From contig CM067519.1 of assembly GCA_034509495.1 (NCBI GenBank), positions 20,612,953-20,676,952 of the forward strand: DNA of 64,000 bases, written 5' to 3'. Positions 39,862 through 53,194 of the stretch are shown here, one piece after another. Every line of letters begins with the position of its first letter. Within the stretch, counting starts at the first letter, position 1. Position numbers and translations under genes: made by a program. This DNA comes from Acestrorhynchus altus (Eukaryota; Chordata; Actinopteri; Characiformes; Acestrorhynchidae). The notes under the pieces are model-generated. The model was not told where the DNA came from. It searched no databases and worked only from the letters and a program-made list of their open reading frames with translations.

Positions 39862-39955
39862 CTAGCCTGCTTTTCTCCCCTTTTGTCTGCCATGGCAGCA
39901 TCTAAGTGGCTCTAAATAATTCTGTTTTAGTCATGAAATATATCAAACATACTTA
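39862..39955 (+). repeat. local repeat, diverged partial copy 3
   Basis: agcatctaagtggctctaaa, ttttagtcatgaaatatatc recall the central part of the two copies at 37.6 and 39.0 kb. It is on the other side of exon E. Confidence 0.4.
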
Positions 39956-42900
39956 ATACTAATACGTTTGTGCACAAGCTGTGCATTGATGGGATACCAA
40001 TGCCATCTTTCATCTGTAACTTTCATACATGTGCATCAGTCACTCTCTGTTTCATATCAGTAGAGGGCTATGTATTAACACAGCATTAATATTTCACTGC
40101 AGTCTAACCGGAGCAGCGAGGACTGCATCATGAAAGCAAACAGCAGCACATGTGAGTATTCTGAAAAATGATCATTGTTACAAAACTCGTAAAGAAAGAC
40201 GATGTAAATACCAAAGACCTGCGTGCTGGCTTGATTGCGTAAACAGTCTGGAGAGCTTTCAGGCTCTGTTAAGTGCAAAGGCGATGACAATGATCCGTTA
40301 CAATCAGGAACTAATCAATTACCATAATGTTAGATTATTTGAAAGGACTGTATGATCACCAATGAAACCAGCAGAGCATGTCAACCACCTCCATTCATCA
40401 TAGCTGATGTCCCTGAACTGCGAGGCTGTTACAGTCTACCGTCGCCTTGGAACATTTTCTCTAGGCAAGCAACACTTTTTTATTCAAGACAGGTCCCAGC
40501 CTTTTGAAGCCATCTTTCAAAAACCACGATACACATTCTGCTTTAAAATACAAAAATGTCAATACCAACTAGATCTCAAGGGAGATGCGGCATAAAAGTT
40601 AAAGCACTGCACACACTACATTTAAATCTGTCTCATTTAAAAACACAGGGGGATCTAATTAAATTAGAAAAAAAGCCACTGAATCAGTCTTCATCATATT
40701 CATGTTTAGATGACCTAAAGAGGACTGTGCAAGGAAAAAATGCCAGTAAAATCAATACAGGAATGGTTCCTTCATGCAAATTTTTTACAGGAAATATTTA
40801 TTGGAGGTGGTTGTCACTAAAAGGGATTTACACATTTACACTGAATTCAAGGGTTTGCTTACTCTTTCTAGCCTACACTCTAGATGTTAATAAAATGTGC
40901 ACATAAAATACATTAAATCAACTGTAACAATCAATACACAATGATTGATAGAAACTGGTGCATAATAGTCTAAAAGGTTCACGTACTGTGATTGTTTACT
41001 CAGTGTGCTCAATGAAAGAAATTAGACAACTGTATTTTAGTAGATTGTTTATCTATAATTGTGATTTTGATAATAAACAAACAGGTTATTAGTAACCAAG
41101 TACTTTAAAAGGGCTACATTTTTCATGTAACTATCGCCTTTTTAATAAATATATAAAATGTGGAAAGTGGACTACACCTACATGGATAACAGTTACATAC
41201 AAACTGTATATGAACAGTACAATAGTAACTTTGTTCTGGCCATGCAAGATTATTGATGCAGAAGCATTCTAAAAAGGTTGTTTACATACTTCTGATTCAT
41301 TATGCTTAGCAACAGCATTATTCAGCATAATAATGATGTTTGTGGAAAAAATCATGCTGTTATTTTTGCCATAACAACAAGCTTTTTCACAAATACTGTA
41401 TCACTGATGAATGCAGCTGCTAAGTATAATGAACCAAAAAGTTTCTGAAATTCATATATTTATTACTTATTCAAAAGCAACAGTGCACCCAAGATCATGT
41501 GTTGTTATAACACAATGTGTCTGCTTCATCTCAGCTGTGTTATATCGTGATAACATACTCCCTGAACCCTAGAAGCCAAGATCCACATTTTGCAGGCAGT
41601 TACTTTTAGTTTTCTAAGCTTTATTAATCAGGATCAGAGTAACTTACAGACATGACACACATATAAACTACAAGACTTACTCTATCAGATCTTTGTGATT
41701 CATCATTACTCATCATCACATGAATTATCAGAGAGTAATCAAGCTCAGAATATTCACTCATTTCAAACTAACTTCAATCTGAGTTGTAATGCTAAAGGAG
41801 CTTCCAGGGCATGTTTCCTGCTTACAGACTCTGACTGATCAGCGAGAGGGGTGGGGCTAATGAGGTCACTGATCCAAATATTTGGTTATAGAGGAAAACG
41901 CTATCTTTCTTTGCTCACACTGTGTTCAAATTTCAGAATAAAAGTCCTGAGATCATACTGATAAATACAAAAATAATAAAGGACATTTAGGTTGTATTTC
42001 ATTTTATTAGGACTACTGGATATTGTCAAGTATTTGAAGAACTTATTATTGTAAATATCCTCACCAATCTAATCTTCACAGATAATGAAGACACATGTGA
42101 CTAGATGTTCTCCTGAAAAGAACAATCTGGTATGTGTAACTCTCCTATAAACACTTTTCACATTTTTTGGTGAATAATAGTAGGTCAAATACAAAAAACA
42201 TCCCATTATGCCTAGGATCCTAAGGGTTAACATACATACTTATTTCTTTAGGGTCACAACTACAGTAAAATGAATAAGACGCACATATTTTAACACACTT
42301 AAACCACATCATCCAAAACTTTTGCTTTTTTGAAGGCACCATAAATATCTCTTCAAACATCTATTTGAAAATACAAATTCAATCTGTGGCATTGAAGACT
42401 CTAAAGCATTTACTAATATCACTGGTCATTCACAGTTATAAAGAAATACATGGAAAATGGAAACAGCTTGCACTGGGGTACAAAAATAGGGAAAAACAAC
42501 AATATGGGTGGAATTCTTACAGTATTCTTTCAATTTTATGCCTGAACAGAGCTTTAACAAGACAGCTAGTGCCTCAGATTCATGAGGCCTGCATGCAGTC
42601 ACTCTGTTACAAGGACACCCTTTCCTTTACAGTAAAAAGCTTGCTGTCTGTTAGTTGAAGGAACATGCTCTCCATCTAAACTTGTGTTTAGAGTTTATCC
42701 TCTTAAAGCAACACTGTTTTCCACTGATCAATAAGAGCAACAGCTTTGGTATAAATGTACTGAATATCCTGCATTGCATCAAAAAGATATTACTAAAAAT
42801 AAACTGAGAAAGGATCTGGACACAGAGTCCTGGTCAAATGTTTAAGTGTTTTTCGTAACAGCAGGGACAAAGGCTATGAGGAGCAGGCCTCTGAATACTA

Positions 42901-43892
42901 AAATAATGAGCAGACGGTGTTTGTTCCAATGACTTTACAGTTTCTGCCAGCACCAGCCGAGTTTGTAGGTGGACAGCTCTGACAAATGTTCAGACTGGCA
43001 CAAGATATCAAAGCACAACACAGGGCCTCCCTCTAATACATACAAGACCTTCAACACTGCTAAAGTGTATGAAATGCCTTGCCTACAGACATACATCCAC
43101 TTTTACGGTCTATAAAAGGTTCACATTGGTTTTGTATTATTTAAAAAGGTCACGTAACTGACTGGATTTAAATGTGTACATTAATTTCACACAAGCTAAA
43201 TATTACATCAGCCTAATAGAGGTCCAGATCATCAAATGACTTAGGCCAGCCATAACGGAGTAGAACCATAGTAGCTTCCAATCCTCAATCATACACTCTT
43301 TAACCTTGTTAGGACAGGAGTAGTTTTACTTGAGAAGATGGAGTGAAGTATTTTTACTCCAGGATGTCTGTGATATTTATGACCGTTTCGCATGGGATAA
43401 GAAAACTCTTATAAATGACTGAAATGGGAGTGGCTGCACTGCCACCTGCTCCAAAAATATGAGTAATTGGTAGCTTGACAGCTGGTAAAGTATTAGAAGA
43501 TGATAAACAATCTTGAAACCCATTATTGATGTTACACTCAATGCAGACTGTATGAACTAGCCTGTACACACCCTTGCACACAGCCTTTGAAAGCTAGTGC
43601 AAAACATTACGTTCACAACTCATAACCATTCATTTAATGGAGGTATTTAAAGCACTATTTAATACATCAGCACGTCACATCGTGCCAAATAGGAATTTTC
43701 ATTATTACACTGAATAAAACTAAAATGATTACACACTGAATTTTGCGTGTGTCATGTTCATTAGGTCTCTCACCTTGGCACAGCATGGGGTGGCACACTC
43801 AATGTACAATAATCTTAAGCAATGCAAACGGCCAGAATTGCTCCAAAGTTATATGAGTGGGGGGAAAAAAAACAATTTACAGCATTAAAAGT

Positions 43893-44200
43893 TCTTAGAG
43901 GGGCTCATGGGTCTAATGCACTGGTCATGCTGCTCGTCATCGGCAGCCAGAGTCGAAGAGAGCAATATTGGTCATGCTCTGGAGATGCTGGTAGGCACAG
44001 TCCATTAGCCAGTGTTAGCCACTGCATCATACCTTGGGACTCAGCACTTTCCTCCAAGGGCATTTCGTGCCCAGGAATGATACAATGTCGATGGTTTAAA
44101 GAGAGACAGTGGCTGGTATCACATGTATCTGAGTAAGCATGTGCTTAGCTTCACTCTCCTAGTGCTGGGAGCATCATGTGTTGTGAGAGTCCTAATTAGA
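43893..44200 (+). repeat. tRNA-derived SINE, copy 3
   Basis: It contains ctgctcgtcatcggcagcca, gagagcaatattggtcatgc and tctggagatgctggtaggca, then further blocks such as cactttcctccaagggca. It is the longest copy of the family in the window. Confidence 0.55.
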
Positions 44201-45984
44201 ATGAGTATCGTGCACTTCCAAATTGGGGAAAAAAGATCATTGCAAAATTGGTTCTCTATGGAACCAAAATTCATTCCTCCACGGCACCACTCAAAGTGCA
44301 CCTTTGTTTTGAAAGTGTGTCAGATGCTCTTGAAAGACGTGGGCCAATAATATTGTCACATTGTGTCATATTTGTGGGAGTAATCGTAGAAACATATAGA
44401 ACCTCCACAATACAGTTCTAGCATGACAAAACCAGAGTGACATGAGGACAAACATTCCTATTCACTATAAACAGCACTAAAATAAATTGAAAAAAACCTG
44501 CAAAGGACAAGATTTGAATTTGGACTATGAATATATTAAACTTTTGCCATATGACACAAAGAAAAGGAGCTGAATGAAAGAAATCATAAAAATTATAATT
44601 ATTTTAAAAGGACAGTTATCAAAAGTGCTTCACAAAAGACATTATGATTAAAATTAAAATAACCACGTCAAAGTAAAGATAAAAGAGGTTGAAACAAATA
44701 TCCACAAATGTTCTCCACATCTTTGTTGCTGTTAATGAAGGTGTTTGACCTTTTTAAAAGCTTTGTAATCCAATTTCCAGCCAATTAAATACTAAATATA
44801 TTCCTTTTCCAATCAAACATACAGGTGTTCAGTATTCTAATGTGTGTGACATGCTCAGAAAACTATACTCAGGTATCATTTATCATAACTTCCTATTGCT
44901 TACTTGTACTAATCTGTAAAATACTGGACTGTGACTGATACAATCTACTTGCAGGTATTTCTGTGTGACTCTGTGTGCATATCTAAACATCTGTGATTCT
45001 GCATTCACAAAAATGCTTTTAAAAAAGGTCCAAAACCCTCATTGACAACCACAAAGACAAGGGGGAAAATACAGCCTTGGATAATATTGTACTTAATATC
45101 AGTTTTAATCTACACTCCGAGACTGCCAGTGCAGAGCTTTCCAACGGATGGCAGATAAGTCTTTTGGCAGCAAACCAATGCTGTCTTTCACTTTGCTTTT
45201 CTTAATGTCAAAGCTGGGCCGTATCCTAACAGAAACAGCTACAACCCTTGCTGGACATGATGGAATCAAATCCTCCAGCCTAAAGGGAAAAGTAATTAAG
45301 TAAGATGTTCCTTATCGACACCCGTTTCAATCTTGGAGACTGACAGCATCAGCCCACGCTAGCTCACTTCTTTCTTGGATTTTTTTCAAAATGTTATATT
45401 CTGGAAAAAAAAAAAAGTAGAGGACATGCATATGCATATGTGAAAAGAGATTCTAAAGGATGTTTTCCAATTTCACACAACTTTACAAAGCACACACTGC
45501 ACCTGTGTGAAGACTACAACCACAAAAAAACAATCTTTTAAATCAAGCGTCTAGCAAACTGGTGCGGTGTGGGCGTGAAATATTGGCGTCTCCATGGCGC
45601 ATATGTGTTCTATTGAGAAGGAGCCAGGAAACGTCAAATCCAAGATTCACCGCCCTGTGAGAATAAAGACACATGAACACGCTCCACAGAGACAAAAAGA
45701 TGAGCTATTCTGAGGAGCATGTATAAAATGTGCATTTGTTTCACACAAAATCACTTCACATTTTTGGCACAGGTTACGTCTTTATTGCAGAACAATCAGT
45801 TCTTCTGCTGAAACTCCTAAGAGCTTGAGAAAAAGTGTTTCTTTTTTCCCCCCCATCTGAACTGAAAATGTAAATATGAACTGTAAGTTATGTATGCATA
45901 CACTCACTGAGCACTTCATTGGAAATGCTAATGTTTTGTAGGATGTTTTGTAGTTTGACACACTATCATTACCAGGTCATTCTA

Positions 45985-46165
45985 ATTGCCATCAGCAGCC
46001 AGAATCTTGAGAGCAAAATCGGCAATGCTGTCTCTGTGTGGGTAGGGGGAGCTCTCTCTCCACATCACACGTGATGCTGGCCAGGACAGGTGTCTGTTTG
46101 CCATTATATTGGTGCTGGGGACCTGGCGCTTTCCTCCAAGTGTGAAAAGAGGTGGTAGCTGGCTT
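45985..46165 (+). repeat. tRNA-derived SINE, copy 4 (5' truncated)
   Basis: It contains ttgccatcagcagccagaat, gagagcaaaatcggcaatgc and gcgctttcctccaagtgtga, following the order of copy 3. It lies directly before the Tc1 element at 46174. Confidence 0.55.
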
Positions 46166-46173
46166 TACATGTA

Positions 46174-47240
46174 CAAAAAAAGTATTCATCCCCCTTGGCT
46201 TTTACCCTATTTTGTTACATTACAACCTGTATTTAAGAATCTTATTTAAATATTTAAAAGAAGCATCTGAACAAAATACTAAGTTGGTTAAGTGAACTGA
46301 GAAGAAAAACAAACAAACCTGAATATTAACATGTTCATATGTTGTTGAGGAGTAAAAGTCAGGGCTGGGTTATTAAATAAATATCCCCCAGAGCATTATC
46401 ACATCCATTATCATCAAATGGAAAGAACAAGGTACCACAACAAACCTGCCAAGAGAGGGCCACCCACCAAAACTCCTAGATGGGGCAAGGAGGGCATTAA
46501 TCAGAGTGGCAGCACAGAAACCAAAGGTAACCCAAAGGTATGGAGTTCCCAAGCACAGACTGGAGTATCTGTCCATACGACCACAATAAGCCATACACTC
46601 CATAGAGCTGGGTTTTATAGAGCCAGAAAAAAGCCTCTGCTTACAGACAAAAATATGAAGGCTGCTTATGAGTTTGTCAAAAGGCTTGTATAGAGGAAGG
46701 TCTGATGTGATTCAAAATTTAACTTTTTGACCACCAAGGAAAAAGCTATGTCTGGGAAAAAATCTACAAATATCACCCAAAGAACACCATGTCTGTGGGG
46801 ATGTTTATCAGCAGCAGGTACTGGGAAACTGGTCTGAGTTGAGGGGAAGATGGGTGATGGTAAATGGAGGGACATTTTTGAAAAAAAAAGAAAAAAACAG
46901 CAAAAACTGAGCCTGAGATGAAGGTTCACCTTCCAACAGGACACTGACCCAAAGTATACTGCTAAAGCAACACATGAGTGGTTTAATAGGAAATGTGCAA
47001 ATGTATTGTAAAGGTCTGGTCAAAGCCCAGACATGAATCCAACTGAGAATCTGTGGTCAGACTTGGTAATTGCTGTTCACCAATGGGAACCAAAGTAGTT
47101 TTACCTAGAGGAATGGGCAGTTGTAAGCATGTTCTGTAAAAGAAATGATGCAAACCCTCAAATAATCCATCTTAACTCAAGGTTGTAAGGTAGCAAAATA
47201 TGAATAATGCCAAGGGGTGTGAACACAATGTAAGGCATTG
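46174..47240 (+). mobile_element. decayed full-length Tc1-like transposon
   Basis: The left end reads caaaaaaagtattcatcccc and cttggcttttaccctatttt; the right end is its imperfect inverse (ccaaggggtgtgaacac...ggcattg). TA flanks both ends, as expected for Tc1 insertion. Inside on the plus strand are traces of transposase: NKPAKRGPPTKTP near 46440 and, near 47015, a frame close to GQSPDMNPTENLWSDL, the third catalytic block. Many stops and frameshifts make it inactive. It is antisense to psd3. Confidence 0.75.
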
Positions 47241-48139
47241 TATCGGAGGAGGCATGTGCTTGTCTTGACCCTTGGAAATTTGGGGTAAAAATCAAACTGA
47301 ATCAAGTCTGAATGTCATTTGAATATCACTACAGAGCAGATATTCTGTAGTTGTGGTTGAAAAACCCATTTTCATTACCTATTGTCATTACCTTATTTAA
47401 ATATATTTATTGGTTTAAATTTAAAACTTCGCAGTGCAGACATTTACATCAAATAAATCATGTCAAAGTGAGATCTATGTAAGAAAGGACAAAAGGAAAT
47501 GGACAGAACAGGAATATGAAGGAATAAGGAATAAGGAATAAATCAGCTTCAGGTAATCTTAAGATCGACAGAAGATTGACAGCTAGAGCTTTAAAATTGC
47601 AATAACAGGAACAATAAAAAAAACAACAATGACAGCTGGAGAAAAAAAAGGGATAGACAATAGACAAGGCTAGACAATGAAGAACTCACAGTCACAGTTA
47701 GCCTTGATCCATATACTGAATCTTTTTTCACATGATTACAATTAACGTCAAGAATCTACAAAACAATTAAACTGTTGAAGGAAATGTCAGCTTGACCACA
47801 CCAATGTTCAACATTCTAAAAGTCTACCTTCATAAGAAGAATGGGATTAGAAGTGACTTTGAAGGTTCACTGCTTCACAATTGGAAGAAGTCTCTAAAAT
47901 CCTTAGGTAAGCGAATAGAAGCTCTGGCTCTGCACCAGAAACCAGTGAGAAATTGTATTTATCAATTTTGTGGGCTGAATAATCAACTCCGATAAGGCCA
48001 AATGATGGCAGGTCACCCCATAGTTCAGTCAAGGGGGAAGAGCAGAGGCTGCAGTCATTTCCATTTAATACCCAAACGGACTTCAAAGCTCAGGAGATAA
48101 GGCACAAGGAAGAAAATATCAGAGGGCATCCCAACATAC

Positions 48140-48198
48140 CTGGCCATGAAGGTCAGTGTTGAGCAGCATCAAAGCACATGTAAGGCAATGCACTCCAT
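48140..48198 (-). CDS. psd3: psd3 exon D: SEC7 ARF-groove motif
   Basis: This is a 59-nt exon reading (D)GVHCLTCALMLLNTDLHGQ. Two bases complete the Asp codon begun in exon C, and the donor falls at a codon boundary. The LMLLNTDLHG segment is the second strongly conserved SEC7 motif; it lines the hydrophobic groove that binds the ARF switch regions. The acceptor is tttctttctcag and the donor CAG/gtatgt. The exon is too small for an ORF search, but identity to the family is nearly complete over its length. The last residue is Gln, where I remember His in mammalian EFA6 proteins, a minor change at the exon border. Confidence 0.94.
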
Positions 48199-49271
48199 CT
48201 GAGAAAGAAAAAGGGGGAGAAAAAATTATTAATGAGTAATTATTTAGTCACGGCTTTAACGGGCGACAGCCGAAAGGTCTAACCGATTAGCACGCTTGTG
48301 TTGCTCATGTTTCACAGCCTGTGATTGCACAGCCACATACTTTTGCACATATGTTTGCTCTGTTTTGCTGTAAAACAATATATAGCATTTTGCACAGAGT
48401 GACATGAAAAGCCTCTAAACATGCAGAAGTACCCCTATGTTGTTATCATCCATCTCTACACTGGTCCAAAGTGTAACACCAGTTCCATGGCAACAGTCTT
48501 AGCAACAAGGAGACCGTTTTAGCTTTTACCCATCTACTGGTCACAGAGGCTTGTTGTTACCAAGATGGTTGCTACGGGGGAGACATGACACTCTAACAAA
48601 AATGAAGAATATAAGAGACAAAAAAATCTAAGCATCAGTAAATACGCAACATAGATAAGAAACACAGCAACCTTTAGAATAAGAAGATTAAGAGTTGCTC
48701 TTATTCAAGTGATTTAAAAGGCAGATTGGTGATGGGTTATATCTGTGACCTTCTGCTGAACCTCTGCTTGTCTCTTTCAACTATCATTTGTCAAGCTGAT
48801 GCCAAGCAAGCTCCATAATTCCCAGTTAATGGCCAATTTCTCAAGGGACAGTGGAGTTGCTCTCCACTTAATCTATAGGATGTGTAGGCGGGAAGGTGCC
48901 ATTTGGTCCAAAAGGAAATGGCCAAAGGGAAAGAAGAAAACAGTTGCTAAAGCCTTACATGATTCAGAACCGAAAATGGAATTCCAGTGTTCACAAGTGG
49001 TATTCACTAACCCACAATGCACCAAAACCTACATATTTACATATTTAAATCCATTAATCTCAGGATTGGATTTGCAAAAGCAGATTAAGCCCCTTTGTAT
49101 AACAAGAACAATAACAATAATAATAATAATGATAACAATACAATGCAATTCAGAGACTAGACTCTTGTATACTGGTTGATTCTGGGGTGGTCGATCATTC
49201 TACCAAACAAGTATTTGATTTGATATTCAATATTTATAAAAGATAAAAAAATGCAATAAAAACACTTGTAC

Positions 49272-49384
49272 CTTGTGAGGCGATGATGGTGGGGTTACAT
49301 TGATAGTACCTATTAGAAAAGTGGATTAAAACCCGCTCTCGTTCCTGGGTTTCACCCATTAGTGCAAAGGCTTTAAGAAAGGAT
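49272..49384 (-). CDS. psd3: psd3 exon C: SEC7 catalytic glutamate loop
   Basis: This is a 113-nt exon. The first base completes Arg, 37 full codons follow, and one base is left over. It contains FLKAFALMGETQERERVLIH and ends YYQCNPTIIASQ. In SEC7 domains the glutamate in the G-E-(A/T)-Q loop is the catalytic 'glutamic finger' that displaces the ARF-bound magnesium and GDP phosphate. Here it is the 11th full codon, and it is intact, so the full-length product should be an active exchange factor. The acceptor has the pyrimidine-rich ttctgttcttctgcag, and the donor is CAAG/gtacaa. The exon lies only 1.1 kb before exon D. A Tc1 element sits in the intron just upstream in transcript order. Confidence 0.95.
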
Positions 49385-49810
49385 CTGCAGAAGAACAGAA
49401 ATGGATACATATTATTAACGACATTGGCAAAACAAAAATTGGAATAGCTGTACACTCACCAAAACAATTAATTTGCGAAGTGATATAGAGCAATAATTAA
49501 AAAATACAGGAATTTTCACCAGATTTCTTTAGAAGTCATTGCCCAACATAAAATTGTTAAAAATATTATAATATTAATAATGAATTGTGTGTTTAAGATT
49601 GGAGTAAAGCAAATGATACTGGGCAGATAGAATCTGCATATATAATGGAATATGAGAACAACGTTTATTTTTCTGTTGTAAAAAACCAAGCTACAGCATC
49701 ATGTGACTTATTTAATTTGCTGCTGAACGTCCAGCAATGTGACTATTTCACATGCTTACATTGTGATGTGAATGCTGAAATGATATATTGTGCAGCCCTA
49801 ATACACATTA

Positions 49811-50981
49811 CAGTGCCTCTGGAAAGTATTTACACGGTTTTACTTTTTATGTTACAGGTTTATTCCAAAATTGATTAAATTAATTCCCCCCTCAAAATTC
49901 TACACACAATAACACCAATGACAAAGTGAGAAAAGTTTATTTAAAATGTATTAAAAATAAAAACACAAAAATATAACGTGCATTAAGTATTCACAGCCTT
50001 TGCCATGACACTCAAAATTGAGCTCAGGTGCATCTTGTTTCCACTGATCATCATTCAGATGTTTCTACAGCTTGATTGGACCCCTGTGGTAAATTCAGTT
50101 GATTGGACATGATTTGGAAAGGCACACAACTGTTTATATAAGTACCCACAGTAGACAGTGCATATTAGAGCACAAGCCAAACTACGAAATCTAAAGAAAT
50201 GTCTGGAAATGACAGGAATGTAGACACAGATCTGGGGAAGAATACAGACGTATTTCTGTCCCAATGAGCACAGTAAATGGAAGAAGTTTGGAACCACCAG
50301 GACTCTTCATAGAACTGGCAGCCTGGACAAATTGAGTGATTGTTGTAAACGGAGCTTTGTAAGGGAGATGCCCAAGAACCCAATGGTACCTTTGAGCTCC
50401 AATATTGCTCTGCAGAGAGAGGAGAACCTTCCAGAAGGAAAACCATTTCTGAGTACTAATCAAGCCTGAATGGTAGAGTGGCCAGATGGAAGCCAATTCT
50501 TAGAAAAAGGCACATGACATCCCATCCCACGAGTTTGCCAACAGGCACCTTAAGGACTCTCGGACCATAAGAGACAAAGTAATCTGGTTTGATGATACAA
50601 AGATTGAACTTTATGGCCTCAATGCAAAGTGTCTTATCTGGAGAAAACCAGGCACTGCTCATCACCTAGCCAATACCATTCCTACAGTGAAGCAGGAACG
50701 GTGGTGTGTGGCAACATCATGCTGTGTGGAAGTTTTTCTGCAGCAGGAACTGGGAGACTAGTCAGAGTCAAGGTAAAGAAGACAGCAGCAATGTACACAG
50801 ACAAGGCTATGCCTATTCATGTATGTGTCGTTTTTATGTTTTATTTTTAATGCATTTGCAAAGATTGTAAAATTGTCATGAGGTATTGTGTGTAGAATTT
50901 TGAGGGACAAAATTAATTGAATCTGTTATTGAATAAGGCTGTAACAAAATGTGGAAAATGTGAAGCTTTCCAGAAGCACTG
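49811..50981 (+). mobile_element. Tc1-like transposon, C-terminal part deleted
   Basis: The ends are cagtgcctctggaaagtatt and (inverse) ctttccagaagcactg, each flanked by TA (49809-49810, 50982-50983). The interior keeps much of the DNA-binding and first catalytic part in broken frames (ggaagaagtttggaaccacc, ggcacatgacatcccatc, atgatacaaagattgaactt, gcaggaactgggagactagt). At about 50805-50815 it jumps to the 3' flank, so the last catalytic block is missing. It fills over half of the 2.0-kb intron between exons B and C and is antisense to the gene. Confidence 0.8.
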
Positions 50982-51428
50982 TATTTGATGGCTATGTGGG
51001 GCCATTTGGAAATAACCATAACATTTGTGAGAATGATTGTATAACAAAAAGGCAGGGGCACTTAGTGTTTGCCCCTTTTGAGATTTTGTCCGTTTTCTGC
51101 ATGCTTCTGAGAGAAAGACCTACTGGACTGATGCTCTACAATAAAGGAGAATGACTGTCCAACTACTGTCCTCATCTGTAATTTTTTTACTTTATTTTAA
51201 ACATCATTTGATGTTATATGAAAAGAACAGTGTGTTTTATTATAAAGTACAACAAATAGGTTATAAATATCTGAGCATTTTCACCCCCAACCAAAGTCAT
51301 AAATAATAAGCACGTATCAGAAATGTAAAGAACAACATAAAACACTGAACAAATGCATTCTTTGACACTATTAAGCTGCTCATACACTACATTTCTATAT
51401 TCTTAAAAAAAGGCCTGGAGAATTATAC

Positions 51429-51509
51429 CTGAGCGATTGGTCCAATGGCATCCCTGTGAATTCAAAAAAAGTGAGGTACTCTTCGGCGACCATCTTGCTA
51501 AAGTCATTG
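51429..51509 (-). CDS. psd3: psd3 exon B: SEC7 domain helices
   Basis: This is an 81-nt exon. Its first base completes the Asn codon from exon A, and then it reads NDFSKMVAEEYLTFFEFTGM followed by PLDQSL and two bases of Arg. The same ordering (GKNNxFSKxVAEEYLxFFxFTGMxLDQxLR) is the part of SEC7 before the catalytic loop in EFA6 proteins. The acceptor is ttcctacag and the donor AG/gtataa. The exon is too short for a standard ORF search. It was found by reading the intron for the continuation expected between exons A and C, and the phases then matched exactly on both sides. The residues agree better with PSD3 than with PSD2 as I remember them. Confidence 0.93.
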
Positions 51510-51813
51510 CTGTAGGAAGACAAACAGAGGGTGTGTATTAGGAGCAGGCAGAGAGAAATCCACTATAGTCAGTGTAGAGTTATGGGGCTTTTTATTACTT
51601 TCAGTCCCCTAATAACATCTATGAAAAATAATCCCACACGTTCTGGGAGGGCCAAGGACAGCTTGTTTTTGCAGTGGCTATGCATGCACCACATTTCATA
51701 AGCATGCACAAGTAGCAGGTCATGACATCACTTTCATTTACTGTATATTAGAGAGGCAGGAAAAGAGAGAATGAGAAATAACGAGACGAGAGATGGAGAA
51801 GGAAGGGCGGGAG

Positions 51814-51869
51814 TGGAGAGAGAGAGAGAGAGAAAGCGAGAGAGAGAGAGAGAGAGAGAAAGCGAGAGA

Positions 51870-51902
<33 letters not shown>
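51814..51902. repeat. (GA)n microsatellite
   Basis: A compound GA tract with agcgag interruptions, 300 bp upstream (transcript sense) of exon B. Confidence 0.95.
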
Positions 51903-51907
<5 letters not shown>

Positions 51908-53194
51908 GAGAGTGAGAAGGAGAAGGGGAGATTTATATAAACGCCTACACACACTTCCACAGCACCAATTCAAAATCACGACATCAAGCATGGAGGGAAG
52001 GGATTGATGGCAGTATATTGAGGCTGGCATTGTCCTCCAGACCTCTGCTGAGGCTGAGAGAGAGCACAGGCTAGCTGTGTGCGGGTTGACTCACACCCGC
52101 GGGCGGATGGAGAAAAAAACAAAAAAAATGCATTTTAGACCAAGGGTGGGTTCAACTGGGAACAGCATTCATTTTGTTTACAATTTATTTTTGCCTTTCT
52201 TTTAACGGAGCATATTACAGAGCTTTTTGGTAATCAGGTTAGTGTGACTCTACACTTCTGGCAGGTAAGGCAGATGGAGGTGTGCAGCTGTTTGCTAAAA
52301 TTTAGTCACCCTTCGCCAAATGACATTGCATTGCTTAGAAGAGGTAAGAAACAGTATCTGTAACTAATCCAACTTAAAATACAATCATTTCAGCAATCGC
52401 AATACTTCAATACACTATTTTAACAACTGTATACTTTAAAGGATTGGACACTGTCTATATGAAGTAGAGTTCCAAAAGAGGCAAACAGCACTCTGGTACT
52501 ATACTGTATATATGTATGTAAGACAAAATCTTGTGACATTTTATTTTCAATCAGAATTTAGGAAAACTATCACAGTATAAAAACACACCTTTTTATAAAG
52601 GAAAAAATAATTTATGCAATCAGAGCAGGGAGATCTAAAGACAGTATGACACTGACCACTATCTAGTGTTTGCAGTAAACTATTAACTCTTAGACCCCAG
52701 GCCAGATTTGTGGGGTGTTTGCATAGATTGACAAACATTTATTCAGCAATTAAGTAGGCTCGGCTACTCAAATGTGTCAAACTCCAAACACAGGTCAGAC
52801 TCCAAAATCGTGTTGGAAATTGATCATTGATCAGTCTTTGATCAGTGTTATGATGTTGTAATGACTAGACTGAGGAGGATATTTTAAATACTCAATGGTA
52901 GTCCTAATTAAAAAAAATTCATGTCCTTTATTATTTTGTTATTTATCCATGTGACAGTATTTATCCTTTCTCAAAACTTTCCTTGAAGTCTGAACACAGG
53001 CCCTGCATTGTTGTTTTCCTCTGTAACCTAATATCTTTGTCCATGGTGTCATCAGCCCTGGCCTGTCTCACTGATCAGCTGGAACAGATCTCCAGCTGCA
53101 TGCAGGTCAAACATACATAGACAGGGCAGTAAACATGCATTGCATTTATGTTTCTTGGTTTATGCTTTGTTGACCTTTGATTTCTAAATAAACG

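Larger units (their letters stand above)
39477..48139. other. psd3 intron D-E (8.7 kb)
   Basis: It contains a third, diverged copy of the local repeat (about 39862-39955), two tRNA-SINE-like copies (43893-44200 and 45985-46165) and a full-length but decayed Tc1 element (46174-47240). A dispersed repeat resembling the one near 63.4 kb lies at about 43300-43430. Stretches 40.0-43.2 and 44.3-45.9 kb are plain AT-rich DNA with no recognisable gene. Confidence 0.75.

Noticed and set aside
48799..49179. 126-codon plus-strand frame close to exon C
   Set aside because: No homology; it is on the opposite strand of the gene and ends in an ATA/AAT simple repeat.
51734..52030. Ser-Leu or Glu-Arg repeat reading frames
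   Set aside because: Translations of the GA microsatellite at 51814-51902.
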